Both the position numbers and the translations under genes were made by a program. The notes beneath the pieces were generated by a model. It did not search any database. It had not been told where the DNA came from and saw only the letters and a list, made by a program, of their open reading frames with translations. Source: Sphaerosporella brunnea (taxonomy: Eukaryota; Ascomycota; Pezizomycetes; Pezizales; Pyronemataceae). From it: DNA of 64,000 nt. Location of the stretch: positions 1 to 64,000 of the forward strand of contig VXIS01000119.1 of NCBI GenBank assembly GCA_008704415.1, given 5' to 3'. Below, piece by piece: positions 23,355-33,607 of this stretch. The number at the start of each line of letters is the position of its first letter. Within the stretch, counting starts at the first letter, position 1.

Positions 23355-23594
23355 TCATGGAGCCATGTCTGCACCCCCCGGAAACTGGTTTGCTGTGCTC
23401 GAGGCCAAAAGGAATGCATGTCTGAGTGCTAGGCGCTTGTTAGCTTTCGTGCCGCGTAGACCTTTTATGGAGATATCAACATACACAGTGGCCTCGTCGT
23501 AGGCCTTGTCGGGAAAAACAGTGTCAACACACTCCAACCAGGAGTGGGCTGCGGCGGACCCGGCAAAAATGGCGGGTGTGGAAAGGGGCTTCAT
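23355..23594 (-). CDS. Secreted protein with N-terminal histidine after signal peptide, copy 1 (possibly truncated)
   Basis: The ATG at 23594 starts a signal peptide (MKPLSTPAIFAGSAAA) followed directly by HSWLECVDTVFPD. A mature N-terminal His after an AxA site, with HSW and a nearby Cys, is the pattern expected of copper-binding LPMO-like secreted proteins. The 79-residue frame ends early and lacks the downstream Cys-rich body of such families, so it is probably a remnant or has unrecognised introns. Its 5' leader, signal and first mature residues are duplicated at 24118. The copper-enzyme idea is inference from the N-terminus only. Confidence 0.4.
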   Translation of the reverse strand: MKPLSTPAIFAGSAAAHSWLECVDTVFPDKAYDEATVYVDISIKGLRGTKANKRLALRHAFLLASSTANQFPGGADMAP

Positions 23595-24190
23595 CTTTTC
23601 GCTTTTAATGTTGCCCTCTCACGGTACCTTTCGAGAAAGTTCAACGGCGTGGGGGGTGAGTTGTAGTGTAGGCAGTTCGTGACAGCGATCAGAGAAACGA
23701 TCTCAGTCAAAAGTTCAGCAAGTTTCGCAGTATCGAGGCGCTCGCGGGGAAGAACCTGCAATGGTTGTTAGCACATACAAGCAGTATCAAACGAGCTACC
23801 AGCAGGAATTTAAGTACATACTGGGGCAGCGGAAGGACCCCTCGCGCCGAATGGCACGGATTTTGATGACGTATTCTTGAGAGCCATCGACAATTTTTCC
23901 GGTACGGCCGATGACACCCTAACAGATCGGCTGTTGGAACGGAGAAGCCGTTTCCCCTGTCTTCGCTCAAGTGAGCCTTGGAAACCGTTGCTGGACTGGT
24001 GGTCTGGGTCGGCGGCGGAGTGGTTGGCCTTGTTGGGAACGATAGTGTCAACACACTCCAGCCAGGAGTGGGCTGTGGCGGAACCTGCCAGAATAACTAG
24101 CATCGAAAGGAACTTCATCTTTTCGCTTTCAAAATTGAATTCTCTCGATGCCATTCGAGAGAGTTCAATGGCTGTCGGAATGGTGGAGCT
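23490..24190 (-). repeat. Tandem duplication carrying the two signal-peptide ORFs
   Basis: The block at about 23490-23670 and the block at about 24015-24190 share the leader, start and signal-peptide region (for example ACACACTCCA[AG]CCAGGAGTG and CATCTTTTCGCTTT) and lie 524 bp apart in the same orientation. Similarity fades inside the mature part of the protein. Confidence 0.75.
23810..24118 (-). CDS. Secreted protein with N-terminal histidine after signal peptide, copy 2
   Basis: The ATG at 24118 starts MKFLSMLVILAGSATA, a better signal peptide than copy 1, followed by HSWLECVDTIVPNKA. After about 16 mature residues the sequence departs from copy 1, becomes basic and serine-rich (SNSRSVRVSSAVPEK), and ends at 102 residues with only one further Cys. 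The frame is also open upstream of this ATG to 24370, but the shared leader GCGAAAAGATGAAG just before both ATGs supports this start. Probably a truncated duplicate; an intact small effector-like protein is possible. Confidence 0.4.
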   Translation of the reverse strand: MKFLSMLVILAGSATAHSWLECVDTIVPNKANHSAADPDHQSSNGFQGSLERRQGKRLLRSNSRSVRVSSAVPEKLSMALKNTSSKSVPFGARGPSAAPVCT

Positions 24191-24974
24191 GTCTCCCCTC
24201 TGTTCGCCGAAGTGGCCCTTGGAAATCGTTGCCGGACCGCGAAAGTTTTGGCAGTTTGAGGTTCTCAAACGAAATCGCGAAAACTTGGAAAACCATGGAA
24301 TGTGAAATCCGCCGGCGTACACCAACACCCCACCCCCCTCCATTGCGTTTTTCGACTCACAGCGGCTCACGCCGCTTGCAAAACAAGAGGATGTATGTCT
24401 GAACCAGTAACTTCATGGCTGACGGTGGCCCGAAGTCGTTCCACTCCGGTAGGTGCGCAGCCAACAGCGATGTTCGGCTTCAGGTCTGAGGGTTGCAGGC
24501 GCTTTTTCCTGCCATCCATGAGCAGCTGATGGCTTTGGCGCATCACGGTGAGCTTGTACGGTCCGAGCTCCTGGGATATACTGTCCTGCAGCCTCGCCAG
24601 GGCAGTAACTTCCGTAGTCGCTTGGAAACCGGGTAGTTGTGATCGGACGGGGAGTCCGGTACGGATGCCCCACAGGTTGTCGAAACCTGGGATTTGAAGC
24701 CTCGAGGCAGTGTTGCTGTCCAGTCTCTGAGCTCGGGGACCTAGCTCGTTTGCTGGGCCCGCGGTTGAGCGGCGTTGTCAGAGCTAGTGAAGTGGCTGCA
24801 AAAGGTGGAGCATGAAGCCTCGTACATGCCCCGCATCTCTGAGCGGCATCGCTGTGTGCTGTAGGAACGCTGGTTCGAGGGCTGGAGATGTTTGTTTGTC
24901 CACCATACGAGCGGACAGAGCTCAATTGGTGTCAGAACCGGCCACGGAAGGGTATGATCGGCAAGGCTTAACCG
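24191..24974. other. No supported gene
   Basis: GC-rich ORFs here are mostly extensions of frames from the neighbouring minisatellite. Confidence 0.4.
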
Positions 24975-25460
24975 GGGCCCGGGTCTGCGGTCGGGACAGT
25001 GGGAGCTGTCCCGGGGCCCTTGCCGGGATGTAGACAGAGGTCGTATCCGTGTAGCCACGGGAAAACGGGGCCCGGGTCTGCAATCGGGACCGTGGGAGCT
25101 GTCCCGACGCCCTCGCCGGGATGTAGACAGAGGTCGTATCGGGAAAACGGGGCCGGGTCTGCAATCGGGACCGTGGGAGCTGTCCCGACGCCCTCGCCGG
25201 GATGTAGACAGAGGTCGTATCGGGAAAACGGGCCCGGGTCTGCAATCGGGACCGTGGGAGCTGTCCCGACGCCCTCGCCGGGATGTAGACAGAGGTCGTA
25301 TCGGGAAAACGGGGCCGGGTCTGCAATCGGGACCGTGGGAGCTGTCCCGACGCCCTCGCCGGGATGTAGACAGAGGTCGTATCCGTGTAGCCACGGGAAA
25401 ACGGGGCCCGGGTCTGCAGTCGGGACCGTGGGAGCTGTCCCGGGGCCCGGCACGATTGAA
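24975..25460. repeat. Minisatellite, 81-bp unit (two longer variants of about 93 bp), about 6 copies
   Basis: The unit start CAATCGGGACCG recurs at 25081, 25162, 25243 and 25324 with exact 81-bp spacing. The outer copies carry an extra CGTGTAGCCACG insertion. Each unit contains the inverted repeat CGGGAC...GTCCCG around GGGAGCT. Because 81 is a multiple of 3, long frames stay open across it on both strands; I treat these as artefacts. Confidence 0.95.
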
Positions 25461-25563
25461 GGGAATGGAGCTGTGGTGCAGGGCCCGGCACGATTGAAGG
25501 AAATAGAGCTGTGGTGCAGGGCCCGGCACGATTGAAGGGAATAGAGCTGTGGTGCAGGGCCCG
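25443..25563. repeat. Minisatellite, 38-bp unit, 3 copies
   Basis: CACGATTGAAGG occurs at 25451, 25489 and 25527 with 38-bp spacing, directly abutting the 81-bp array. Units differ at one or two positions. Confidence 0.93.
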
Positions 25564-26675
25564 GTCCGCTGAATACGCTCTGGTGCTGTGCACCGTCGAC
25601 CCTATTCCTTCCTGCCAGCGTCCTCTCTCGTCTCCGAGAGGACTTTGCGGCTGGTCTCTCTCGGCTTCCATAGCGTGCTGCATCTCCACAATGCCACGGT
25701 TCGACTAGTTATGCACGGGAAGGATCATCGTTGGCAATTTCAAGTTTGTGGCAGAGGTTATCGCATCCATCCACCGGTCCTTGACAGTGGGGAGTGCCGT
25801 GACGCCGGCTTCCAAAACTTTGTTCGCAGTGGTCTCCGAGCTGTTGTGATCGAAGGAACGATAGTCCGTGGTGAAAGATTGACGTGGTGGGCTGGTGGAA
25901 GAGTTAGCGCGAGAGTGAACGGGGGAGGACAGCATACCTACTCAATGGTGAGTTGGGGCGCTGCGACCGAGTGGGCAAGGACAGTCTCTGTTCCTTTCGC
26001 GTTCATCCAGCGCGCGTGCTTCGCAGCTTTTTCGGCAGTCTTCCCGCCTTCAATCTTCAGCTCCAGCGAGGTCGCTGCGAGCACAGTCTGCACGCTATTA
26101 ATGCTGACGAGTGGTCCGCTCAGTACTCAAGCATTGTAAAACCGAGGAGACGTGTAGCCGGTGAACTGCGGTTGCCATGTTGGCATGATTGGTGGTGGTG
26201 GTGGTGTGTCGTTTTTCTTGTGGAGGATGTCGCAAAGACGACCGGGGAGAAGGTGGGTGGGGTGGAGTGCCGCTCCTCACGCTTCGACACAACCCCGTAG
26301 ATTGCGCTCAGTCGCATTATGGAAGAAACCGTATGCGTTGCCAAATACCTCCATCGAGTACTGGTGCGAGAGCCAAATATCGCTGTATTTGTGGGAGCGG
26401 TCGTGCAGTCGTTGTTGATGGTCAACCTGCTGCGAAAATTGGTGGCCATGGCGAAGAATCGCAGCAATCGAGGCAAGTGGCTTGCCAAACTATAAAAGCA
26501 TCAAGAAAATCGCGAGACGGTTTTGCTGTTGCAATATATCGGATTTACGTATTAAAACGTATTAAAACGCCTTTCTTCTGCAAAGTTGCGTTTGGACGTG
26601 AGCGCAAATGCGTGAGCGGGGGTGGCGGACCGCTACAACCCCAAGGCATTTCCGAAATTGGTTTCGCGAATCCGC
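25564..26675. other. No supported gene
   Basis: Frames on both strands lack domains. There is a short GGT/GGTGGT run at about 26187-26204. Confidence 0.4.
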
Positions 26676-26731
26676 GAATTTGCGGTGACGAATTTGCGGT
26701 GACGAATTTGCGCTCACGAATTTGCGACCGC
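26676..26731. repeat. 14-bp tandem repeat, 4 copies
   Basis: GAATTTGCGGTGAC is present four times in direct succession (starts 26676, 26690, 26704, 26718) with increasing divergence. The array is bounded by the palindromic ends CCGCG and CCGCGG. Confidence 0.9.
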
Positions 26732-27279
26732 GGTCAAAACAGCCGATACCTGGCTCAAGCAATCGTGGAACGCCGCTGATGGAGGGTGATCGCAACAGCA
26801 GCCTGAAAAGAAAATACGCGACGGCGGCCGAAGAGTCTGATGCGCGTGGAAACACAGCGGGTTTATTGTTGGCAGTATGTTGTCAGCTACCGAACGCCAC
26901 AAGGGGCGTAAGTAGTTGGCGGGCTGGTTGAATGGCAGCTGAGGCTTGAGCCTCCACTTCCACGAAGCCAAATAGCACGATTGCATTCGCTGCAGTGCCT
27001 CAACCTCAGTGCGTTCGATGGCGTGTTTTGCGGTCAATATGCATTGGGTGTTGTGAGAACGAGCTGTGGGTGGCACTGAAATTTTTTTTACTGTACTGAA
27101 TTTCACCGAAACAGGAAGCACCACGCAGCAATTGGAGATAGTAGGACTGAACAGCGAAACAATGTTTGTATTTAAGAAAGCAAGCGAACAGGCCAAAGAC
27201 AAGCAGGCCCGACACGACAAAGCAAAGTACCACTGATTTTTTTTTCCCCCCCCGCTTCGGCTTAAGCCACTACATACTC

Positions 27280-27879
27280 CTAGGTCTGGACGAGGAGGTT
27301 CTGGAGGTGATTGATGTAAGCGAGGAGGACCTCGCGCTCGGAAAGCCACTCTTCCTTGTCCTGCTCGTACTGCATACGGATCGTGATCAGCTCAGTCGTG
27401 GGGAATATTGAGACGAGCGGGGGCTTACCTTGATGGTCAAGTCGGTGAGGGCCTTGGAGCGGTCGGCAGCCTCCTGGGAAGTTCGTGGTTAGCCTAGGCG
27501 GATATTGGAGGAGGAGAACCTGCAAACCTTCTCACGCTGCGCCTTCTTGCGCGCATACGCCAGGGAGGAGAGGAAGTTTTTGCGCAGGCGCTGCGCTTCC
27601 TTGGCATCCTCGACGTCTATGTTATCGACCATAGGCCTTGATCAGTATCTCCATTGGCAATTCAAATTCGGTAGTGGTAAAGTGGGATGTAAACTTACTA
27701 TCAACGGGGTCCTCATCCTCGGACTTGATGGGGGTGGGAGGAGGGTCGGCGACAGCCACGAGCTCGAGGTTGGGGTCGATGGGGATCATGGAGTCAGCTG
27801 TAGCACGGGTAGCATGCAATTAGTATAGCCCTTGGAAGTAAATGGGAGCCAGTGCGATCCATGGAAGAAGCTTACCCAT
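27280..27879 (-). CDS. bZIP-like small protein, copy 1 (intact, 5 exons)
   Basis: Exons on the minus strand: 27876-27879 (ATGG), 27699-27797, 27528-27616, 27429-27473, 27280-27369. Introns have GTAAGC, GTAAGT, GTTTGC and GTAAGC donors, with branch sites TACTAAT, TACTGAT, GGCTAAC and CTGAT. All phases agree, giving 108 residues. The order is: acidic/proline N-terminus (PIKSEDEDPVD); basic segment (EAQRLRKNFLSSLAYARKKA, then QREK); zipper-like helix (EVLLAYINHLQNLLVQT). The basic segment resembles a bZIP region, but the Asn-to-Arg spacing is one residue longer than the canonical N-x7-R, so DNA binding is an inference. The promoter has TATAAAAG at about 27966-27975. Flanks, about 180 bp at 3' and 230 bp at 5', are shared with the copies at 39-46 kb. 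Confidence 0.7.
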
Positions 27880-27965
27880 TGTTAAGTGAGTTTGTCTTGT
27901 GGTCGTCGTGGGTAGTCGTGGGGGGTTCGCGTGTTGGGATAATAGGGGGAAAGAAGGAGAAAGGC

Positions 27966-27975
27966 CGGCTTTTAT
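27966..27975 (-). promoter_or_regulatory. TATA box of bZIP-like copy 1
   Basis: TATAAAAGCCGG on the minus strand about 90 nt upstream of the start codon. The same box with the same flanks recurs at about 40361-40369, 41434-41442 and 46250-46258 before the other family promoters. Confidence 0.7.
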
Positions 27976-27979
27976 AGCA

Positions 27980-28647
27980 AAAATCTTGTTCAGCCATTGA
28001 ATGTCCTAGTGACTGTCATTTATCGTGGGCCCGGCATTCAGGAACGACCGGACGTCGTAAATGGTTGGTTTTGGTGGTGGAAAATGGGCACGGCGGCGAT
28101 ACTTCGTGGTGGGGATTCATACCGGTCACTCTGGGATCCAGGGGGTTTTCGCAGCATCTTTGACCATTGTGGACGATGATAAAGATTGTGACGAATCGAA
28201 CTCCGTTACGCTGGCCCCGATATAGGAGCTGTTTCCACCGGCCGCTCTATGGACACGTATCTCAGATGTGTTATTGGATGCGGAATCACGGTACGGCTAC
28301 GGTATGCCAAAACGCACTCGGATACCCTCAAAAATCATTGGGCATCCTTAGATTTTTGCTGCGTGAAATAATGATCACAGCCCGGGACTCGGAATTCGAG
28401 TTTAGGACGACACGCCAGACCTTTGCCCCCGTGCCGAGTCAAAAGCACCCGCCTTGACAAAAAGAAATCACTCTATCTACTTGCTGCGAGCCATACGACT
28501 GCCACCATTTTCTGTCCTAAAAGAAAAAAATTACAACTTACAGTTCAAAGTGTCACCAGGTCTTCCCGTACTTGTCACCTCCACATCCTCAATTTCCCAA
28601 CACCGCTTTTGCAGAGATCTCATCCAATATCGTCATCAACAGAATCA
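27980..28647. other. Shared 5' flank of the bZIP-like family, then unique intergenic DNA
   Basis: To about 28160 the sequence matches the upstream flanks at 40380-40492, 41440-41620 and 46260-46400 (ending near CACTCTGGGATCCAGGG). The remainder holds no supported gene and is the upstream region of the gene at 28648. Confidence 0.6.
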
Positions 28648-29147
28648 ATGTCGAGCCGCGATCCCAGCATTCTTGATCCAACCGACCCTGGCGCCGGCGT
28701 TGCTTACGTGCCTCGAAAGAAGCCGCAGACCGCGTTGGCTAAGTTTGTTGACTGTCAGTCCTCCGAATCTCTCCTTCCCCTGGCGACCAGAGTAAAAGAA
28801 ACTGACTTCCGACAGCTGTTGCTCAGTATCTGTATAACCGCAAGCAGGTATAACCACTTTCTAACCACTCACTTAATTCCCGTTACCTCCGTTGCAGTTG
28901 CTAATGCGGTGAAGTGGATACGTCGGACCATTAGCGGAAAGCCTGCGATTTCGCCACCGTATGATGTGGTCGGTCATAAAGTCGAAGTTGATGCTGAGGG
29001 CTATGTGTAAGTCGTTTCTTTCAGATGTACGGTACGCTTGATAAACACTGATCTGACTTGGCGAAACGTAGCAACTACGTTCACGACGACCTTGCGCCAG
29101 TGTTCTCGCCTTCGCGCGCCCTGAGGACTGAAGAGAGCGACGTTTGA
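28648..29147 (+). CDS. Unknown small protein A, four exons, 101 aa
   Basis: Exons 28648-28753, 28816-28847, 28915-29006 and 29072-29147. The introns are 62, 67 and 65 bp, with donors GTCAGT, GTATAA and GTGTAAG/GTAAGT-like, and branch ACTGACT, GCTAAT and CTGACT. The third exon must begin after GAAG at 28914, not after the nearer TTGCAG, for phase to hold; the paralogue at 30566 confirms this because the products then align without gaps (QWIRRTISGKPAISPP against QKIARHFARKPKISAP). The N-terminus is disordered; the middle is basic and amphipathic (KFVDSVAQYLYNRKQWIRR); the C-terminus is acidic (RTEESDV). There is no signal peptide or recognised family. Exon 2 is 32 nt in both genes, showing common ancestry. 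Confidence 0.65.
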
Positions 29148-30565
29148 GAACCCCCGAAGTACATCACGTTTGCGATACTCGAAAATCTTCTTCGTTCCGG
29201 TCTCAATACGGTCAAATTCGTTGGAATCATCAGCTGTTGTTTCTTACGCCGGAGGAAAGGAAGGGTGCTTCGTGGTGTTTGGGTTGTTTTCTGTGGTCAT
29301 GCTGTCTCAGGCTTTTGTTTTGATCGCGGATTAATGGCAATTGTCTGATTCTGGTCGATGGTATACGTCACATGGCGCTCGTGATTAAGCGAACTTCCCG
29401 CAGTTGCGGGAATGCCTGTCCTGGGTTTGATCACAGAAGTGGGGACCCTCGCTTGTGGCCCACGCGAATGCGCGAATGATTAACAATGAATCGCTATATC
29501 ACGGTAGTGTAAGGGCCTCGCGGAATTGATGGATAAATGCTAACTAAAGGAAAGCTAATAGTTTGGATGGGCTTCAAATGACTGTTTACTTTACTGTGAT
29601 CGAGGCTACGATCTCGGCGGTAACTCATGAGGCATCGATAAACACTGTCATCGGCAGGGGTAATCTGGTGGATGGAACGTGCCCGTTGAAGAGAGAGGAA
29701 CTTACGGGAAGGCCTGAATGCCAGTCAGCTGGGTTGAACCACGCTGATAGCACCCGCGAGCTTCAAACCCTTCACTTGGGAAAACCAACGTCCCGGGAAG
29801 TCCTCCTACGTGAGCGGTATGCATGCAGCGGCTATAGTTTTTACCGGTCTTCGGGCTCGGTCACTGGAGGAAAGAGGAGAGCATGGGATGTACAAGGCTG
29901 GGTGTCGCTTGATAATGCACAATTGATACATCTAGAAACCGGAGACAGCGGGCAAAGGATACGTTTGCGGCTGTGCGGAAACAGTCTGGCGTGTCAAACA
30001 CCGAGTATAATAGGAGATGTCAATTGCAACTTTGACAGTCAATATTCGTGGAATGCGTCGAGAGGAAATGCGACACTGAGTGAACCGCGTATGCTGAATC
30101 TGTGCCGTTGTCTGTATTCAAATTATGATATTACGATTGAGCAATCACAGTCAGTAAACGCGACAACTGCGTGCTGCTGAGCGAGTGGGGACTGAATGAC
30201 TCTGGCAGATATAGTGAAGACCTTGTGCGCAGTCTTGGAGTCTTCCCAGGTCGTGAGCAAAACGGTAGCCCTCTGTTATCGCGGAAACTCTGGGAAAATA
30301 GCGCTTGATGAGCAGCTCCTGTTGAATGGAATTGCCACGGAAAACAATCATGGCTTCTCATTCAGCCCGTGTTGCAAAGCAATCGCCCATTCTGCCTGGG
30401 CAAAACCAGGCGGCCAATTCAACGTGTGCTGTCTTCTATCCCTCAGTAGCCCCAAGCGCAACTTTAACTAACGCGCCTCTCCCATCTTGCACTTCCTTAC
30501 CTTCTTTTACTTCACCCTCAGACTTCAATCCCATTCATCACCGACAAAAGCAGCCGTCCATCGCC
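29148..30565. other. Intergenic with one unsupported 205-codon ORF
   Basis: The plus frame 29563-30180 (205 residues) has scattered Cys and N-glycosylation-like NAS/NAT sites but no signal peptide or family resemblance. I do not call it a gene. The leader of the gene at 30566 is pyrimidine-rich (30470-30540). Confidence 0.4.
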
Positions 30566-31074
30566 ATGTCGCACAGTCTTTCCGATACCTCTTCCGACCA
30601 GCACCTGATGCGTGGTGCTTTGCCCGAGCAGCTTTCTAAACTCTCTCGCTTTAAACACGCCTTCATCGGAAAGAAAAACCACGCAAAGGAGTGGATGCAC
30701 GACGGTAAGCGACCACCGCAACTGGACGCGCAAGTTACTTTACTGACTGTGGATAGTTGCTGACTACGTCAGTTACAAGGCTCAGAAGGTAAGCAATACT
30801 GCGCAATTTTTACACGGTTGGAGAAGCTGCGGAGATAGTTATTCGTTTGCTGACAGTCATGACACTTAGATCGCCAGGCACTTTGCGCGCAAGCCTAAGA
30901 TCAGTGCACCCATTGCCGGCGTGGCCCACGGCTGGTACCTTGACGGCGACGAGTGGTTCGTATCTCTCTCCTTTACCTGCTCGCATTTAATTAATACGAT
31001 TTGGTGGTTACAGGATCGAGGTTATCGAGGAATTTCCGCGCACGGATCACCATCAGGGCTCTTCGCGTCCCTAG
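30566..31074 (+). CDS. Unknown small protein B, four exons, 105 aa, paralogue of A
   Basis: Exons 30566-30704, 30757-30788, 30870-30955 and 31014-31074. The introns are 52, 81 and 58 bp with branch TACTGACT and GCTGACAG. Intron phases (1, 0, 2) and the 32-nt exon 2 equal those of the gene at 28648. The third donor, GTTCGT, is weak but is the only one that keeps phase, giving DGDEW-IEVIEEFPRTDHHQ. The product has a Ser/Asp-rich N-terminus, a basic amphipathic middle (DVADYVSYKAQKIARHFARK) and an acidic end. No known domain. The two genes face the same way, 1.4 kb apart, with broken relatives at 21.6-22.1 kb, so the family spread locally. Confidence 0.65.
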
Positions 31075-32803
31075 ATTTCTGGTGATTAAGCTACGTCGGA
31101 CCTCTCATGAAGTCATCAATCGGCTTGGATCATCTTCATCACAGTGTCAACATAACGTGGGGATTGGTTCAACATGTTGAAGGATATTCGTGGGAATGCC
31201 GCACTGAGTAATCATCAAACTAGTGGGAAATTTCACAACCGTTTCTTCTGAGCTGCTGCCTTTCTTTGTGCCGTGTTACACTGATGATGCAAAATGATTG
31301 TATTTGCGCTCTGTGCTGGGCTGGTGTTTTCTATGATGTCCTTGCGTTCTCGTGGCAGGCAGTAGAACTCTGCCGCCTCCTTAGATCGTGGGTTAGATGG
31401 TGAGCTGTTTCTTCAATCAACGATTTTTGCAGTCAAAACTAAATTTGAGCAGGGCTGTGCTCGCTGAATCGACCTTCGGCGTAGGAATCGATATCGATAA
31501 AGCAGCTACTGGGAGCTATCACTTATTGTGCAACGTGACCACTCTCAGACCACATCACGAAGACCGCGCTCATAATGGCGACAGCGACTTGGGACCCTGT
31601 CACCTTGCTTACCGTCAAAACTACCACTGCGATTTCGATTATGAAAACTGGCCTTCGATCACATCTTCCCTATGTCAACGATGGTAAGCATTCCCAAAGT
31701 GCTTAGCAAGGCTATGACCGCCGGCTAACATCTAGACGTCTCGGTTTGCTGGCATACGTTTTTTCTCCAACGACCCCGGCGGGAAGCGCTTCCACTGCGG
31801 TGGCTTGCAGATCGTCTCCCCATTAGGACCTGCCTGGTTTTTCAATTCATACGCCACTCTCCGTCGATTCTGCACAATGGAAGCTTGGTCCTCAACGGCT
31901 GAAATAAATCGACGCCCCGACCCTTGATGCAGGCATGCCTGGCAGTCCAGAACAAACGGAATCCCTCCTTTTCTACGTGTCGGCTACTCCCTTTCTCAAT
32001 TTTTTTTTGTTCACTCTGGTTATTTTCATGCAGCTTCTCAGCGCCGAAAGACATCTGAGGTTTCTCAATCGAGCTGAAAATCACCAACTGAATGGCGACC
32101 ACAAGACTGATATGAAAAAAGTGATGGAAAGCGAATTTCGTCAGCCTGGACTCGGGGCAAATGGACTTTCCATGTTGTGAAAAAAAAAAACAGCGCAGCT
32201 AATGGCTGGGAATTTGTTACTGCAGATATCCATCCCCTCAACCAAGGATTCCGTCAACTATGTTCGAATGGAGCACCGTCGATCGCCAAAGCTGGATATA
32301 TGGAAAGATAATCAAGGATTCGACAAAGCCGCTCCGCCGCGTGAGTTGTGAACTACCTGGTCAGACCATCATATTGTGTTTATCCCAACATTCGGGGAGG
32401 AACGCGGACACCCACGATCGTGATAGGATGACACTGACACGCGTTTCTACTGTTGAAAGAGTGGTTGCCTCTGTATGAGGTGGCTTAAAGGCCCTGAATG
32501 TTAACTTACAAAAAGCAGTTTCACTAAGAAAGATTTAATGAATGCAAGAGAATGTCCAATGGCGTACGAGAAGCAAGGAGGAATTGGGATCACCTGCTAT
32601 CATCGTCCATCAAGAACTGATGTTCCCAGTCATCAGATTCTTGTTTTGACTTTTAACCTGGATTGCAGCGTTGAAAAGGTCATCAGACCGGAAGAGATGA
32701 GTGTTTCATTGACGAGCCAGAGGTCAAAGCCACAACAAACTGATGGACAGTGCTAAGCAGGAGACAACAGAACAGAAAAGATCCATTAACAGACTTTTTG
32801 CAC
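31075..32803. other. Intergenic, no supported gene
   Basis: ORFs on both strands lack recognisable content. A 10-A run is at about 32181-32190. Confidence 0.4.
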
Positions 32804-33397
32804 TCACGGTATTGAACAGACATCTGTCACATCATTCCTTGTCACTGATTGTTTTAAGATAAGGAAATAACAAAAACTCCTAGGCCACCTGCTCCAAGCC
32901 TCATCCAAGGAAGGCTTTGCGTCCCGTTCTGTCGGTTCCGATAACTTCCGCAAGCTATTCACATTAGCATATCTCTTGCACGACGTTGAAGCCAGCCTAT
33001 TACATACCGGGATCCTCAAATGTAGCCCCTCGGCCGCCTTCCAAACGGCCCATGCCTCACCTTGCACCAGCTCCAAAATCACCGGAAGCCTGGCACCAAC
33101 GACACTCGCATACGCTAGACCGGTGTCGATCTCAGCGCTGATATTTGAATGCCGGCAGATGGGGCAGTTCCGGTGGTAAGGCGCAGTGGAGAACATGAGA
33201 TACGAGATGCACATCATGCAGAAGCAATCGTGGCCGCAAGGAATGAGCTTAGCTGTGAATTGGGACGCATATGGTTCCAGACATATCGAGCATTTCTGGA
33301 TAGACTGTGCCTCTTGTTCGCTGCTGGAATTGGTGAGCTTAACTGCCGCCTGATTTGTGTGGACCACTGATGTTACCAAAGGATGCTTTCGGGACAT
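32804..33397 (-). CDS. RING-HC finger protein, probable E3 ubiquitin ligase
   Basis: A single-exon frame of 197 residues. Residues about 36-84 fit a C3HC4 RING: CSIC, then PCGHDCFCMMC, then NCPIC, with spacing C-x2-C...C-x1-H-x3-C-x2-C...C-x2-C. Such domains recruit E2 enzymes and position ubiquitin for transfer. The rest is a Ser/Asn-rich N-terminus and a C-terminal half without known domain (EAWAVWKAAEGLHLRIP). There is no membrane segment. It stands alone in repeat-rich DNA, with no evident partner gene. The start at 33397 is the only in-frame ATG before the RING. Confidence 0.7.
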   Translation of the reverse strand: MSRKHPLVTSVVHTNQAAVKLTNSSSEQEAQSIQKCSICLEPYASQFTAKLIPCGHDCFCMMCISYLMFSTAPYHRNCPICRHSNISAEIDTGLAYASVVGARLPVILELVQGEAWAVWKAAEGLHLRIPVCNRLASTSCKRYANVNSLRKLSEPTERDAKPSLDEAWSRWPRSFCYFLILKQSVTRNDVTDVCSIP

Positions 33398-33607
33398 AGT
33401 GGCTCGGTTGGCAGAGACATTAAAACGCTGCGATATCTTGTGGGGATTGTCGCTTTCGGTTGGTTCCGGAATCCTGAGCTAGCTGCTGATTTGTAGGAAG
33501 CTTCAGTAGGTGGGGCCAGCCAGGTGAGTGGTTCAACATTTTTTTTCACCGCATTGTAACATGGGGCTTAGAAACGTATTTAATGATTTAGAAATGTTGT
33601 CGAGCAT
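33398..33607. other. Upstream region of the RING gene
   Basis: Short intergenic stretch with a T-run at 33540-33546. No gene. Confidence 0.4.

Noticed and set aside
24975..25460. Possible CRISPR-like array
   Set aside because: Units are contiguous with no unique spacers, and the organism is eukaryotic. It is a minisatellite.
24922..25689. Long ORFs (up to 262 codons) on both strands across the minisatellite
   Set aside because: The 81-bp unit is a multiple of 3 and keeps any stop-free frame open. Both strands are equally open and the peptides are simple repeats.
29563..30180. 205-codon plus ORF as a secreted glycoprotein
   Set aside because: No signal peptide, no homologous pattern, and similar-length random ORFs are common in this AT-balanced region.
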